In this document: positions 8,125 to 16,976 of the stretch, in pieces
Position numbering within the stretch: the first letter of the stretch is position 1
Layout of the letters: every line of letters begins with the position of its first letter
NCBI RefSeq assembly: GCF_040518285.1
Contig: NZ_CP155449.1
Coordinates: 1,550,001 to 1,614,000, forward strand
Direction: 5' to 3'
Length of the DNA stretch: 64,000 nt
Source of the DNA: Knoellia sp. S7-12
GTDB taxonomy: Bacteria > Actinomycetota > Actinomycetes > Actinomycetales > Dermatophilaceae
Translations under genes and position numbers: made by a program
Notes under the pieces: generated by a model
What the model saw: the letters and a program-made list of their open reading frames with translations, nothing else
Database searches by the model: none
Told to the model about the DNA's origin: nothing

Positions 8125-9084
8125 ATGCTCGGTGCCGCTGCTCCCCTCCCGTTTGACCCCGGGACCCTCCGTCTGGCGTCGGACCTGCGTCGCAGCGGCA
8201 TCGAGCCCTCCCGTGGTCCCTGGCACCACGTGCGCCGCGGCGTCTGGATCGATGGTGCGGTCTGGGCGACCCTGGACCCCACCCAGTGGCACGCTGCTTT
8301 CGTCCATGCCACGGCACTGCTGCGCAGGCTCGATGAACCCATGGTGTGCGCGGTCGAGGCCGCTGCAGCAGTCTGGGGCCTGCCGCGGATCGAGAACTGG
8401 CCAGGATTCGTCAGGCACCACGTGACCGAGCGTCGGGTGCGCGGTTCGATCCTGCTGCGCCCATATCTCGGTGCCGAGGTCGACCCAGTCCAAGAACAGG
8501 GACTGCTGGTGACTCCAGTGGCTCGCACGGTGGTTGATCTGGCCCGGACAGGCTCCGTGTTCACTGCCGTGGCCGCGGCCGACCATGCCCTCAGACATGG
8601 ACTGTGCACTCCGGGGGAGCTTGAGGACGAGGTGCGCTCGATTCCGCCCAGGGCCGCAGGTCGCGTTCGGGCGGCCCTGGTGCGCGACCTTGCCGACCCC
8701 CTCAGCATGTCGCCGGGGGAGAGCCTCTCTCGGGTCCAGATGTTCCGGCTCAACCTGCCAAGGCCGCAGCTACAGCACGAAGTGCATGACGACGACGGCC
8801 TGGTTGGGGTCGTGGACTTCTGGTGGGAAGGCGTCGTGGGGGAGTTCGACGGGAAGATGAAGTACCGCGTCCCCGACGGTGCCAGCGCGGAGGAAGCCAC
8901 GGAGATCGTCTGGCGAGAGAAGAAGCGTGAGGACCGGCTACGGCGCAGGGCTGCGGTGGGCCGCTGGATCTATCGCGAGGCATTGCAGCCCCACGTTCTG
9001 GCGCGGATTATTGCGCAGGCCGGGGTCACGCCGGTGGCCCGTCCGCGATGGTTCGATCTGCGGTCGGGCAACGCCGCAGGCTGA
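8125..9084 (+). CDS. AbiEi-like/DUF559-type putative endonuclease
   Basis: 319 residues from ATG 8125. The N-terminal half (residues 15-130) resembles the winged-helix and AbiEi antitoxin-like region seen in many actinobacterial multi-copy proteins (LRRSGIEPSRGPWHHVRRGVW). The C-terminal part has VVDFWWEGVVGEFDGKMKY followed by EEATEIVWREKKREDRLRR, the order of acidic and Lys residues expected of a PD-(D/E)xK nuclease fold related to DUF559. CAGGCT seven nt before the ATG could be the -10 of a leaderless transcript, supporting this start. No partner gene is adjacent. It is bracketed by two copies of a structured repeat and separates clpP2 from clpX, which are normally closer. Its role (defence, mobility or DNA repair) is unknown. 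Confidence 0.6.
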   Translation: MLGAAAPLPFDPGTLRLASDLRRSGIEPSRGPWHHVRRGVWIDGAVWATLDPTQWHAAFVHATALLRRLDEPMVCAVEAAAAVWGLPRIENWPGFVRHHVTERRVRGSILLRPYLGAEVDPVQEQGLLVTPVARTVVDLARTGSVFTAVAAADHALRHGLCTPGELEDEVRSIPPRAAGRVRAALVRDLADPLSMSPGESLSRVQMFRLNLPRPQLQHEVHDDDGLVGVVDFWWEGVVGEFDGKMKYRVPDGASAEEATEIVWREKKREDRLRRRAAVGRWIYREALQPHVLARIIAQAGVTPVARPRWFDLRSGNAAG

Positions 9085-9090
9085 CCCGGT

Positions 9091-9154
9091 CCGCGCATGT
9101 CGTTCCCGCCGCGGCACGTTGTTCCAATGCCGTGCGCCAGCGAGAACGGCGTGC
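9091..9154. repeat. Structured repeat, copy B (downstream of nuclease gene)
   Basis: Begins with the same CCGCGCATGTCGTT as copy A (7967-8030) and aligns with it across its length with scattered substitutions and a one-base gap. Changes in the outer arms are G-U compatible, so the hairpin is kept at RNA level. It begins 6 nt after the nuclease gene's stop codon. Confidence 0.7.
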
Positions 9155-9382
9155 GCGGTCGGGGCCTGCAGGTCCCGTGCCCGGCACGGTGGCGCGAGGA
9201 CCGCAGGGAGGGTTCTGCCCTGAGCGGACAAGGGCGACTCGCGCCGTGTCGGGGGCGTTCAATGGGTGGTGTCGGCGTTGCTGCGAGGTAGCGTCGGTTG
9301 CGTCGCCCAAGGGCCGTCGGCTTGTAGGCACGCCGATGCAACGGAGCGGCACACCACCGTCTGGATGAAGGGACCTAGCCAA

Positions 9383-10657
9383 GTGGCACGAGTCGGAGAG
9401 ACCAGCGATCTGCTGAAGTGCTCGTTCTGTGGCAAGTCCCAGAAGCAGGTCAAGAAGCTCATCGCCGGACCGGCGGTCTACATCTGCGACGAGTGCATCG
9501 AGCTCTGCAACGAGATCATCGAAGAAGAACTGGCGGAGTCCTCGGACCTCGGCGGCCTCGACGAGCTCCCCAAGCCCAAAGAGATCTTCGACTTCCTGCA
9601 GCAATACATCATCGGCCAGGACGTCGCCAAGCGATCGCTCGCAGTGGCCGTCTACAACCACTACAAGCGCATCCAGGCTGGTGAGGGTGTCGGCAAGAAG
9701 GACGCCGACCACGTCGAGATCTCCAAGTCCAACATCCTGCTCATCGGGCCGACGGGCTGTGGCAAGACCTACCTCGCGCAGACGCTGGCCAAGATGCTCA
9801 ACGTCCCGTTCGCCATCGCTGACGCGACCGCACTGACCGAGGCCGGCTACGTCGGTGAGGACGTCGAGAACATCCTCCTCAAGCTCATCCAGGCCGCGGA
9901 CTACGACGTTAAGAAGGCCGAGACCGGGATCATCTACATCGACGAGGTCGACAAGATCGCCCGCAAGAGCGAGAACCCGTCGATCACCCGTGACGTCTCC
10001 GGTGAGGGCGTGCAGCAGGCCCTGCTCAAGATTCTCGAGGGCACGACCGCCAGCGTCCCGCCGCAGGGCGGTCGCAAGCACCCGCACCAGGAGTTCATCC
10101 AGATCGACACGACCAACGTGCTCTTCATCGTGGGTGGCGCATTCGCCGGCCTTGAGAAGCTCATCGAGTCGCGCAGCGGCAAGAAGGGTCTGGGCTTCGG
10201 CTCCGAGCTGCACAACCCCAAGGACCTCGCCGAGTCGATCCACGAGGTCATGCCCGAGGACCTGATGAAGTTCGGTCTCATCCCCGAGTTCATCGGTCGC
10301 CTGCCTGTCATCACGACCGTCTCGCCCCTCGACATTCCTGCACTCACCGAGATCCTCACCGAGCCGCGCAACGCCCTCGTGAAGCAGTACCAGAAGATGT
10401 TCCGCATCGACGGGGTCGAGCTGGAGTTCACCGACGAGGCCGTTGTCGCCATCGCCGAGCAGGCCCAGGCGCGCGGCACCGGCGCCCGTGGCCTGCGCGC
10501 GATCATGGAGGAGGTCCTTCTCCCCGTGATGTTCGACGTGCCCAGCGATGACGAAATCACCAAGGTGGTCGTCACCGACGAGGTCGTCCGCAAGAACGTC
10601 CTGCCAACGATCGTGCGCCGCGATGCCGGCCCCAAGCGTCGGAAGCGCACGGCCTGA
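9383..10657 (+). CDS. clpX: ATP-dependent Clp protease ATP-binding subunit ClpX
   Basis: 424 residues. AAA+ unfoldase that feeds substrates to ClpP. An N-terminal zinc-binding domain has CSFC and CDEC (about residues 13-38). Walker A GPTGCGKT lies near 121-128, Walker B in [10 protein letters not shown], the pore loop in the GYVGED region, and the ClpP-docking IGF-type loop region is in the GLGFGSE part. The start GTG 9383 has AAGGGA 9 nt upstream. Its neighbours clpP1 and clpP2 are the expected partners. The 3' end overlaps a hemerythrin-domain gene by four bases. Confidence 0.97.
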   Translation: MARVGETSDLLKCSFCGKSQKQVKKLIAGPAVYICDECIELCNEIIEEELAESSDLGGLDELPKPKEIFDFLQQYIIGQDVAKRSLAVAVYNHYKRIQAGEGVGKKDADHVEISKSNILLIGPTGCGKTYLAQTLAKMLNVPFAIADATALTEAGYVGEDVENILLKLIQAADYDVKKAETGIIYIDEVDKIARKSENPSITRDVSGEGVQQALLKILEGTTASVPPQGGRKHPHQEFIQIDTTNVLFIVGGAFAGLEKLIESRSGKKGLGFGSELHNPKDLAESIHEVMPEDLMKFGLIPEFIGRLPVITTVSPLDIPALTEILTEPRNALVKQYQKMFRIDGVELEFTDEAVVAIAEQAQARGTGARGLRAIMEEVLLPVMFDVPSDDEITKVVVTDEVVRKNVLPTIVRRDAGPKRRKRTA

Positions 10658-11166
10658 GCGCCCCCTCGAGCGACGCCGACCGGGACCGAACCCTGGCCTG
10701 GTCGGTTGAGTTGCGTGCCGTCCACGGCCGCCTCCGTCGCGCGCTGGACCTGGCCCGTGAGTCCATCGACTCTGCATCGGACCCAGAGTCTGATGCAGGT
10801 TCCGACTCGGGCGAGATTGCCGCAGACCTGCTCATCTACTGCCACGGTTTCTGCGCGGCCCTGGACGGCCATCACCGCAGCGAGGACAAAGGACTGTTCC
10901 CGCAGATCGCTGCCAGTAGTCCCGAGCTGGCTCCTGTCCTGGCCAAACTCAGCCAGGACCACAGCATGATGGCCCACCTCATCGGAGGGCTCCAGAAGGC
11001 ACTCACGTCCGGCGCCGACCGCGAGACACTCCACGGCCACCTCGACGGGATCGGAGCCATCATGGAGAGCCATTTCCGCTACGAGGAACGGTCACTCCTC
11101 ACCGTGCTGGACGGCATGCCTCTCACGCTCGGGCGACGCGACGCCTTCGGCGCGATCGTCGACTGA
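10654..11166 (+). CDS. Hemerythrin (HHE) domain-containing protein
   Basis: About 170 residues of four-helix-bundle sequence with His and Glu placed as in hemerythrin cation-binding domains: [26 protein letters not shown] and SHFRYEE. These domains bind a di-iron centre and oxygen or NO. The start is uncertain. No ATG or GTG precedes the domain; TTG 10711 would cut into the first helix ([11 protein letters not shown]). CTG 10654 overlaps the clpX TGA as CTGA and has GGAAG 8 nt upstream, so I prefer it as an unusual coupled start. Confidence 0.75.
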   Translation: MSAPSSDADRDRTLAWSVELRAVHGRLRRALDLARESIDSASDPESDAGSDSGEIAADLLIYCHGFCAALDGHHRSEDKGLFPQIAASSPELAPVLAKLSQDHSMMAHLIGGLQKALTSGADRETLHGHLDGIGAIMESHFRYEERSLLTVLDGMPLTLGRRDAFGAIVD

Positions 11167-11210
11167 CGCAAACTTTGGCGTATGCCGCCCGCTCACCCGG
11201 CGCCTGCGTG

Positions 11211-11765
11211 TCACCGACGTTCTGCGCCGGGAGCGGTGACGATCCGGGGCCGGTCCTGCGCGCGCGCCAGCACGAAGGCGAGGGCGAGAGTCGCCACCGA
11301 GGCGAGCGCGGCATACGTGATCACGGGGACCCCGGAAGGTGCGTCAGTCGACTGGGCCACGAGAAGCACCCACACCGGAAGGGCCAAGCCGATCACGGTG
11401 AGTCCGCGGCGAGTCCAGCGCAGCAGGGTCGCGCGGGGGAGCGGAGCGGCCGGTGGTAGTGCGGCCGCCAGTGCGGCGGCGAGATGGATCGTCAGCAGCG
11501 CCACGGTGGTGATCCCGGTCAGCGCCCAGTCGCGCACATCGGCGGGAACCTCCGTGCTCGACAGCCAGTTCGCTCCGTGCAGGGCGAGGAGCAACGCCGT
11601 GAGGCGGGACGCCGGGTCCAACGCCACGAACGGCGTGAGGAAGATGAGGATGCCGGCTCCGACGAGTGTGCCCGCGGGGGTGGCGAACGCGGCGAGGAGG
11701 GCCAGGCCGACCGACAACGTCGCGATGAGGACTCGCAGAGCCTTGTGTGACGGGGAGAGCGTCAT
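11211..11765 (-). CDS. Hypothetical integral membrane protein of MoxR/DUF58 operon
   Basis: 184 residues with about five predicted membrane helices (about 11-30, 34-52, 85-104, 119-136, 146-163). No domain is recognised. It is the last gene of a five-gene minus-strand operon (DUF4129, small membrane protein, MoxR, DUF58, this gene), and its ATG overlaps the DUF58 stop as ATGA, which implies translational coupling. Such partners of MoxR/DUF58 systems are often variable membrane proteins. Confidence 0.7.
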   Translation of the reverse strand: MTLSPSHKALRVLIATLSVGLALLAAFATPAGTLVGAGILIFLTPFVALDPASRLTALLLALHGANWLSSTEVPADVRDWALTGITTVALLTIHLAAALAAALPPAAPLPRATLLRWTRRGLTVIGLALPVWVLLVAQSTDAPSGVPVITYAALASVATLALAFVLARAQDRPRIVTAPGAERR

Positions 11766-13267
11766 CGCGTCACCAGCCGCGGAGAGCGTCGCTGGCGGCC
11801 GATGTCGCGCAGGACGAGGTCAAGGGTCCCCGGACCCGCCCACGTGACGATGGGGACGCCGCTGAGCCGGGTGCGGGCCATCTCTCGGGAACGCTCCATG
11901 AGTCGGAGGCGCCAGGCCAGCCGCGCGCTGGTCGACACCTCCAGCTCGGGGACGAGTCCGGCGAGTTCGTCATCACTGAGCAGGGCGTCGGCCATGGACT
12001 GGGGCAGTGTGTCGACGACCACCGTGGAGGTGCCACGACGCGCGAGGGCGGAGGCATGTGCGAGGACCTCGACCGACACGGCCGGGGTGAGGAAGACGAC
12101 GAGCGTGCCGACCGAGACGGGGTGGCGCAGTTGGCCCTGCAGGCGCTTGGCATCGATGACCCCACCGTCCGCGACGCGTACTCGCGCCAGCACGTCGAGG
12201 AGTCGTCGCAACTGGTTGATGCCGAGTCCGGGTGAGAGTCGTGGGCTTCGGGTTGCCCCGAGAACCTGGAGTCCGACGCGGTCGCCAGCACGCAGGTAGT
12301 GCTCGGCCACCGCCGCTGCCGCACGCACACCATTGTCGAGGCTGCTGGCGTCACCGTGAATGCCCGAGCTGCGCCCGAGGTCCTGCATGGCGTCGACGAG
12401 GAGGAGGATCTCGCTGTCCTCGTCTGCATGGGTCGTCGTGACGTGCAGCTCGCCAGTGCGGACAGACAGGGGCCAGTGGATACGGCGCAGTTTGTCGCCG
12501 AATCGGAAGGCCCTGACGTCAGCGATCTCTGCTCCGTCGCCCTGACGCCGAGAGCGACTGCGGCCCACAAGTCCGTCGGGGTCCGGCACTGCTGACCGAG
12601 CCGAGAAGGCCTCTGGCAGTGGGACGGTCGGCACAACAGGAGCCTGGACGGCCCTGGGCTCCCAGCTGAACGCACCGAAGGCACTGCCCACCGCCACGGT
12701 GACGGGGCCGAAGGAACGCAAGCCCCAGCGGGTGCTCTGGCACAGCACGTCGAGCTGCCGTGCGGACCGCCCGGCGGGGTCTCCTAGGACGCTGGGGTCG
12801 CTGGGGTCGCTGGGGTCGCTCGGGTCGCTCGAGTCGCGCGAGCCGCCCATCTCACCCAAGTCGCCAACCGCGACCGACAGGCTCCTGGGGGTGTAGCGGG
12901 TGAACGCCGTCTCGGTGACCGCCATCCCGACGTCCTCGACACCGGGACCGGGCTCCACTGTCATCGTCCACGCCGTCGTCTGTCCCTCGCGCAGCACCGT
13001 GTGCCGCAGCCAGCAGTGGGCGATGGGTGGCATCGTCGGGCGTCGCACCAGCGACCACGCTGCGACGATCACGAGCGGACTGCCGAGAGCGACGGCGTCG
13101 GGGCGACGCAGGGCGACGCCGAGCGCGACGAGCGACAGGCCGAGGACGACCGAGCGCGCGAGGGCTGGAGTCGCCCGCCATCTCGCCGCGAGCTGGCTCC
13201 CCTCGGGTCCCACCGTCGGGATCGAGCGCTCGCTCCCGCCCTCTCGGACGGGGTCCGGCTGTCTCAC
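11762..13267 (-). CDS. DUF58 domain-containing protein
   Basis: 501 residues. Two hydrophobic segments near the N-terminus (about 36-70), a Ser/Asp/Pro-rich insert, then the DUF58 core with the hallmark EIADVRAFRFGDKLRRIHW at roughly residues 245-263, followed by a von Willebrand A-like fold (EILLLVDAMQDLG and STVVVDTLPQ). DUF58 proteins are partners of MoxR AAA+ ATPases and act at the membrane in maturation of other proteins or cell-envelope processes. GTG 13267 overlaps the moxR stop as GTGA. A 9-bp tandem repeat encodes the DPS repeats in the insert. Confidence 0.85.
   Translation of the reverse strand: MRQPDPVREGGSERSIPTVGPEGSQLAARWRATPALARSVVLGLSLVALGVALRRPDAVALGSPLVIVAAWSLVRRPTMPPIAHCWLRHTVLREGQTTAWTMTVEPGPGVEDVGMAVTETAFTRYTPRSLSVAVGDLGEMGGSRDSSDPSDPSDPSDPSVLGDPAGRSARQLDVLCQSTRWGLRSFGPVTVAVGSAFGAFSWEPRAVQAPVVPTVPLPEAFSARSAVPDPDGLVGRSRSRRQGDGAEIADVRAFRFGDKLRRIHWPLSVRTGELHVTTTHADEDSEILLLVDAMQDLGRSSGIHGDASSLDNGVRAAAAVAEHYLRAGDRVGLQVLGATRSPRLSPGLGINQLRRLLDVLARVRVADGGVIDAKRLQGQLRHPVSVGTLVVFLTPAVSVEVLAHASALARRGTSTVVVDTLPQSMADALLSDDELAGLVPELEVSTSARLAWRLRLMERSREMARTRLSGVPIVTWAGPGTLDLVLRDIGRQRRSPRLVTR
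12789..12837. repeat. 9-bp tandem repeat inside the DUF58 gene
   Basis: About five units of GGGGTCGCT-like sequence, the last ones degenerate. In the gene they encode Ser-Asp-Pro repeats in the linker between membrane segments and DUF58 domain. Length change in steps of 9 bp would keep the frame. Confidence 0.7.
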
Positions 13268-14235
13268 GAGGAAGAGATCGGTGAGGGAGTGGGGACGCTC
13301 GAGAGGATCGAGGAAACGACGCTTTCGGCGCTGACGTCGTTGATCCAGAGCTCGGGGCGCACGGTCACCCGGTGGTCGAGCGCGGAGTGCGCGACCGCCT
13401 TCACGTCCTCGGGGGTGACGTAGTCACGGCCGAGGATCACGGCATACGCCCGGCTGGTCAGCATGAGCGCGAGGGAGCCACGTGGCGAAGCGCCGAGGAC
13501 GAGGCTGGCATGCGAGCGCGTCGCCGCGGCAAGGCGTACGCAATAGCGTCCGATGCCCTCGTCCACGGTGACGGTCTCCACGGCGTGTTGCATCGCGACG
13601 AGCCCGGCGGCGTCGGTCACGGCCGGCACGGTCTGCGCCTCCTGCTGCCGCTCGACCCGGCGCCGCAGAACCTCCCACTCCTCGCCCGAGGTGGGATAAC
13701 CGAAGGAGATACGCAACAGGAACCGGTCGAGCTGGGCTTCTGGCAGCGGATAGGTGCCTTCGTACTCCACGGGGTTCGCGGTGGCGAGCACGTGGAAGGG
13801 GCGCGCCAGCGCAAACGTCTCGCCCTCCACGGTGATCTGCCCCTCCTGCATGGCCTCGAGGAGCGCCGACTGAGTCTTGGGAGGCGTGCGGTTGATCTCG
13901 TCGGCAAGGAGCAATTCGGTGAAGAGCGGCCCGCGCCGGAACGCGAACTCCTGGGTGCGCTGGTCATAGATGAAGGCACCGGTGAGATCACTCGGTAGCA
14001 GGTCGGGGGTGAACTGAGCGCGCGCGAAGTCGAGCCCGAGGGCCTGCGCGAACGACCGAGCGGCGAGGGTCTTGCCGAGACCGGGGAAGTCCTCCAAGAG
14101 GATGTGTCCGCCGGCCAGGACACCTGCGAGGACGAGTTCGAGGCTGGCTCGATTGCCCACGACGGCGCGCTCGACCGCGGCAAGAATGTGCGCCGCGCGA
14201 TCGGTGACCTCGGGCAGCGTGGGGGTGTCAGTCAC
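13264..14235 (-). CDS. MoxR-family AAA+ ATPase
   Basis: 323 residues. Walker A region LLEDFPGLGKT at about residues 45-55, Walker B in LLLADEINRTPPKTQSALLEAMQE, sensor 1 LATANPVEYEGTYPLPEAQLDRF and the AAA-lid region with RDYVTPEDVKAVA, all diagnostic for MoxR. MoxR ATPases act as chaperones that activate or remodel partner complexes, here most likely the DUF58 protein whose gene follows with GTGA overlap. GTG 14235 directly follows the upstream gene's stop, with GGAGGA just before it inside that gene. Confidence 0.93.
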   Translation of the reverse strand: MTDTPTLPEVTDRAAHILAAVERAVVGNRASLELVLAGVLAGGHILLEDFPGLGKTLAARSFAQALGLDFARAQFTPDLLPSDLTGAFIYDQRTQEFAFRRGPLFTELLLADEINRTPPKTQSALLEAMQEGQITVEGETFALARPFHVLATANPVEYEGTYPLPEAQLDRFLLRISFGYPTSGEEWEVLRRRVERQQEAQTVPAVTDAAGLVAMQHAVETVTVDEGIGRYCVRLAAATRSHASLVLGASPRGSLALMLTSRAYAVILGRDYVTPEDVKAVAHSALDHRVTVRPELWINDVSAESVVSSILSSVPTPSPISSS

Positions 14236-14766
14236 TCATTCCTCCTCGAGCGTGCTGATGAACGATGTGAGCTGGGCGGCGCTCACGGGCCGCGGGGTCG
14301 GAGACGTCAGGTATGCCGTGAGATCGGGTCCCAGCGCCGCGGCCACCTCCTCGAGGTGGTCGGTGTCACCCTCGTGCACTCCGCCTGGGTCGGCGAGCGG
14401 AGCGTGTCCTCCTCGCACGAGCTGCGCGTCGGCGACGGACAGCACGCTGTCCCGGAGCTCTCGCTGGGCATCCACATCGCCGGTGATCGCGGCGTCGATG
14501 GTTCGCGCGATCCAGGTCACCCGATGGTCGTTCCCGCGCGGTCGCACTTCGCTGCCGGCGCTCGTCGTCCAGTCGACGCCGGCGTTCTCGCGCACGAGCC
14601 AGACGCTGATGGCGACCAGGGCGAGAAGCATGGCAGTGGAGGCGAGGAGCAGGGACGGTCTGCCCAGCACGGGTGCGACAACCACGAGTGCGCCCAGCAG
14701 ACTCGCAGCGGCCACCGTGAGCGTCACGGGGCGACTCCGCAGGAGTTCTGCCGCGCGAGACCTCAT
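14236..14766 (-). CDS. Hypothetical membrane protein between DUF4129 and moxR
   Basis: 176 residues with two N-terminal membrane helices (about 15-31 and 37-57) and a mostly polar remainder ending in Glu residues. I do not recognise a family. It occupies the place where many actinobacterial MoxR operons have a DUF4350-type protein, but no clear DUF4350 sequence signature can be seen. ATG 14766 overlaps the upstream stop as ATGA. Confidence 0.7.
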   Translation of the reverse strand: MRSRAAELLRSRPVTLTVAAASLLGALVVVAPVLGRPSLLLASTAMLLALVAISVWLVRENAGVDWTTSAGSEVRPRGNDHRVTWIARTIDAAITGDVDAQRELRDSVLSVADAQLVRGGHAPLADPGGVHEGDTDHLEEVAAALGPDLTAYLTSPTPRPVSAAQLTSFISTLEEE

Positions 14767-15482
14767 GGGGTCTTGCCCAACGTGCGCTCGGGAGCCGTCA
14801 GCAGTGGACGCTCGAGGTCGTGACGGATCTGTCGCAGCGCCGATCGCGCCGTTTCGCGCTGTGGCTCGCCGATGGGGTGCGCGGAGAAGCGGGCCTCGCG
14901 ATAGACGTCGGCGAGCCGCGCGAGGGACTCCAAATCGACGTCATGCCGCTCAAGCACGGCCTTCACGAGTTCGGCCGGCGTGCGCGACGTGTCGTCGCCG
15001 ACGCCCACCAGCTGTGCCGTGTGCTCCAGGGCCAGCCACGCATTGATCACCGCCTCGCCGGAGGCGCCGCGCTCGAGTTGGGCCTCGCTTCTGGTAAGGC
15101 CGGCTCGGAGGACATCGGGCAGGACCTCGCCGCGAACGTCGTCCTTCGCGGCGACATCGCTGCCGCGCAGTCGGTCGATGAGGTTCCGGACGAGCCAGAC
15201 AATCACGAGGAGCACCACGGCCCCGGCGAGAACCAGCAGCAGCCGACCCGTCCAGGTGATGAGGGACTGGACCACGTGGCTGTCCCCGAACCTCTCCAGG
15301 TACAGTCCCTGCAACAGCCCCGGGTCCTCGCCCACCTCGAAGTCGACGGGCGGACCTGCCTCCCCCGGGTCTACCACGGACGAAGAGGGTGAGAGCTGGG
15401 TCGGGCCCGCGCCGGAGACCAACGCAGCGAAGAACAGCGTGATCGCGGTTCCCACCGCCCAGGCGCCATCGCCTCGACCCAT
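14763..15482 (-). CDS. DUF4129 domain-containing membrane protein
   Basis: 239 residues from ATG 15482 (GTG 15488 is possible, two residues longer). An N-terminal hydrophobic segment (about 10-26), a central membrane helix (about 81-104) and a cytosolic C-terminal domain with GEAVINAWLALEHTAQLVGVGDDTSRTPAELVKAVL, typical of DUF4129, which is often found as the tail of transglutaminase-like proteins. It is the first gene of the MoxR/DUF58 operon and is divergent from a C39-like peptidase gene. Confidence 0.8.
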   Translation of the reverse strand: MGRGDGAWAVGTAITLFFAALVSGAGPTQLSPSSSVVDPGEAGPPVDFEVGEDPGLLQGLYLERFGDSHVVQSLITWTGRLLLVLAGAVVLLVIVWLVRNLIDRLRGSDVAAKDDVRGEVLPDVLRAGLTRSEAQLERGASGEAVINAWLALEHTAQLVGVGDDTSRTPAELVKAVLERHDVDLESLARLADVYREARFSAHPIGEPQRETARSALRQIRHDLERPLLTAPERTLGKTP

Positions 15483-15590
15483 GCTCACGAGGTTACGCCG
15501 GATGGTGCGTGCGCCAACCCTCTTTCGCGGTCGCCATTCGGTTGCCGCAAGGGGTGGCGGTCGAGGGACGGCACGGGCAAGGATGGCCAT

Positions 15591-16280
15591 GTGGCCACGG
15601 CATACCGACTTCGCGCTGGTGACACGGGTCCGGTGCAACAGTCTCCGGCGACGTGTGGCTCCGCCTGCCTGACCGTGGCACGGATGCTCGTGGACCCGGT
15701 CTTTGCCAGCTGGGTACGCACCGGCACCCCTCACCTGCCCGGCTCGCCGGAGGGAGACACGGAAGCGGCGCGGTTCGCGGCCTACGAACGCGTGGTCATG
15801 CAGCGGACCAACGGCATCTTCGGTGCACACCATCGACTCAACACGCCTTGGCCACGAGCACTGGGCACACCGCCCTGGGGCGCGAAGCGAGAGCTTGAAT
15901 ACGGTGCGGCCACCGCGGGCACCCGCTATGACGTCGACACTGTCCGTCAGCTGGCCGACGAGAGCCTGCGGGATGCCTTCGAGCACCTCGTTGACGTCGT
16001 CGCGGAGGGAGAGCCCGGCCTGCTCTATGTCGGCAATTCGTATCTGCCGCGTCACGTCGTTCTCGTCCTGGCGGGTGACGGTGACCGGGTGCTCGACGTC
16101 TATGACCCCGGCACCGGTCGTGTCGACCATCTGCGTCGCGACACCGTCGTCCAGCGGCGGATTGCCCTGAGCGGCTGGCAGGTCCCGTGGTTCATCGTCC
16201 AACCGACCGGTCACCGACGGGTGCGGATCTTCTCGGCCGCACCGTCCCGGGGCCGGGTGCGTGCGACGTCAGGTGCGTGA
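15591..16280 (+). CDS. Peptidase C39-like protein
   Basis: 229 residues with no signal peptide. QQSPATCGSACLTVARM places an oxyanion-hole Gln (16/17) and nucleophile Cys22; RHVVLVLAG gives His155 and DVYDPGTG gives Asp172, the order and spacing of a papain-like C39 peptidase. No ABC-transporter domain is attached and no bacteriocin-like gene is visible nearby. AAGGA sits 7 nt before GTG 15591. The last 12 nt overlap the convergent lysoplasmalogenase gene. The activity is predicted from motif order only. Confidence 0.6.
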   Translation: MATAYRLRAGDTGPVQQSPATCGSACLTVARMLVDPVFASWVRTGTPHLPGSPEGDTEAARFAAYERVVMQRTNGIFGAHHRLNTPWPRALGTPPWGAKRELEYGAATAGTRYDVDTVRQLADESLRDAFEHLVDVVAEGEPGLLYVGNSYLPRHVVLVLAGDGDRVLDVYDPGTGRVDHLRRDTVVQRRIALSGWQVPWFIVQPTGHRRVRIFSAAPSRGRVRATSGA

Positions 16281-16976
16281 CCCGAGCTGGCGGAGCACGC
16301 CGAGGGTGATGAGCAGGATCGCGCTGAGGTAGGTCACCATGATCCAGAAGCCGGGCAGGGGTACGTCCACCGACGGCACGAACTCGCCCACGGCGATGAG
16401 CGCGTCAGAGACGAGGAACAGTGCCCCGCCGATGCCGGCAAGACGGTGAACACCGGCTGACAGCAACGCCATCAGTGCCAGTGCCGCGGCATACGCAGCG
16501 ATCCCGACGGTCAGCGTCCCGGCGCGTGGTGCGCACACGAGCACCATCACGACCGCCACCGCTGCATAGCCCCACGCCCAACGGCTTCCCAGCAGGGACT
16601 CCCGACGCCACGGCCAGAACCCGGCGATGAACAGGGCGTGCGCCACGAGGAACGACCCCATGAGAGCGATAAATGAGACCGATCCGGGCACGACGTCCGG
16701 CAGCGTGTCTCCGACCCACGAGAACACGAGGCCCGCCGCCGTGAAGCGAGCCAGCCGCGACCGCAATCCGGTCTGGGCGGCGAGAGCCAACAGCAGCCAC
16801 GGCACCGCGACCCACTGGGTCGCGTTCGCGAGCGGCTCGGCACGGGCCAGGTGGGCACCGAGGTGCACCACAACGACGACGGCGTATGCCGTGAGCGCAC
16901 CTCCCGCTCCTGGCGTGAGTCGCGTGCCGGGTGAGGTGGCGGGCACCGTGGCCGGAACTGGTGCTGCGGCGCTCAC
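16269..16976 (-). CDS. Lysoplasmalogenase, YhhN/TMEM86 family
   Basis: 235 residues with about eight membrane helices. The conserved segments SWVGDTLPDV, MGSFLVAHALFIAGFWPW and the late LFLVSDALIAV are those of the YhhN family, whose studied members cleave the vinyl-ether bond of lysoplasmalogens. ATG 16976 overlaps the valS stop by four bases, so it is translated with valS. Family membership is clear; the enzyme activity in this organism is inferred. Confidence 0.85.
   Translation of the reverse strand: MSAAAPVPATVPATSPGTRLTPGAGGALTAYAVVVVVHLGAHLARAEPLANATQWVAVPWLLLALAAQTGLRSRLARFTAAGLVFSWVGDTLPDVVPGSVSFIALMGSFLVAHALFIAGFWPWRRESLLGSRWAWGYAAVAVVMVLVCAPRAGTLTVGIAAYAAALALMALLSAGVHRLAGIGGALFLVSDALIAVGEFVPSVDVPLPGFWIMVTYLSAILLITLGVLRQLGSRT

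Noticed and set aside
12789..12837. A CRISPR-like array
   Set aside because: Units are contiguous 9-mers with no spacers and lie in a coding frame.
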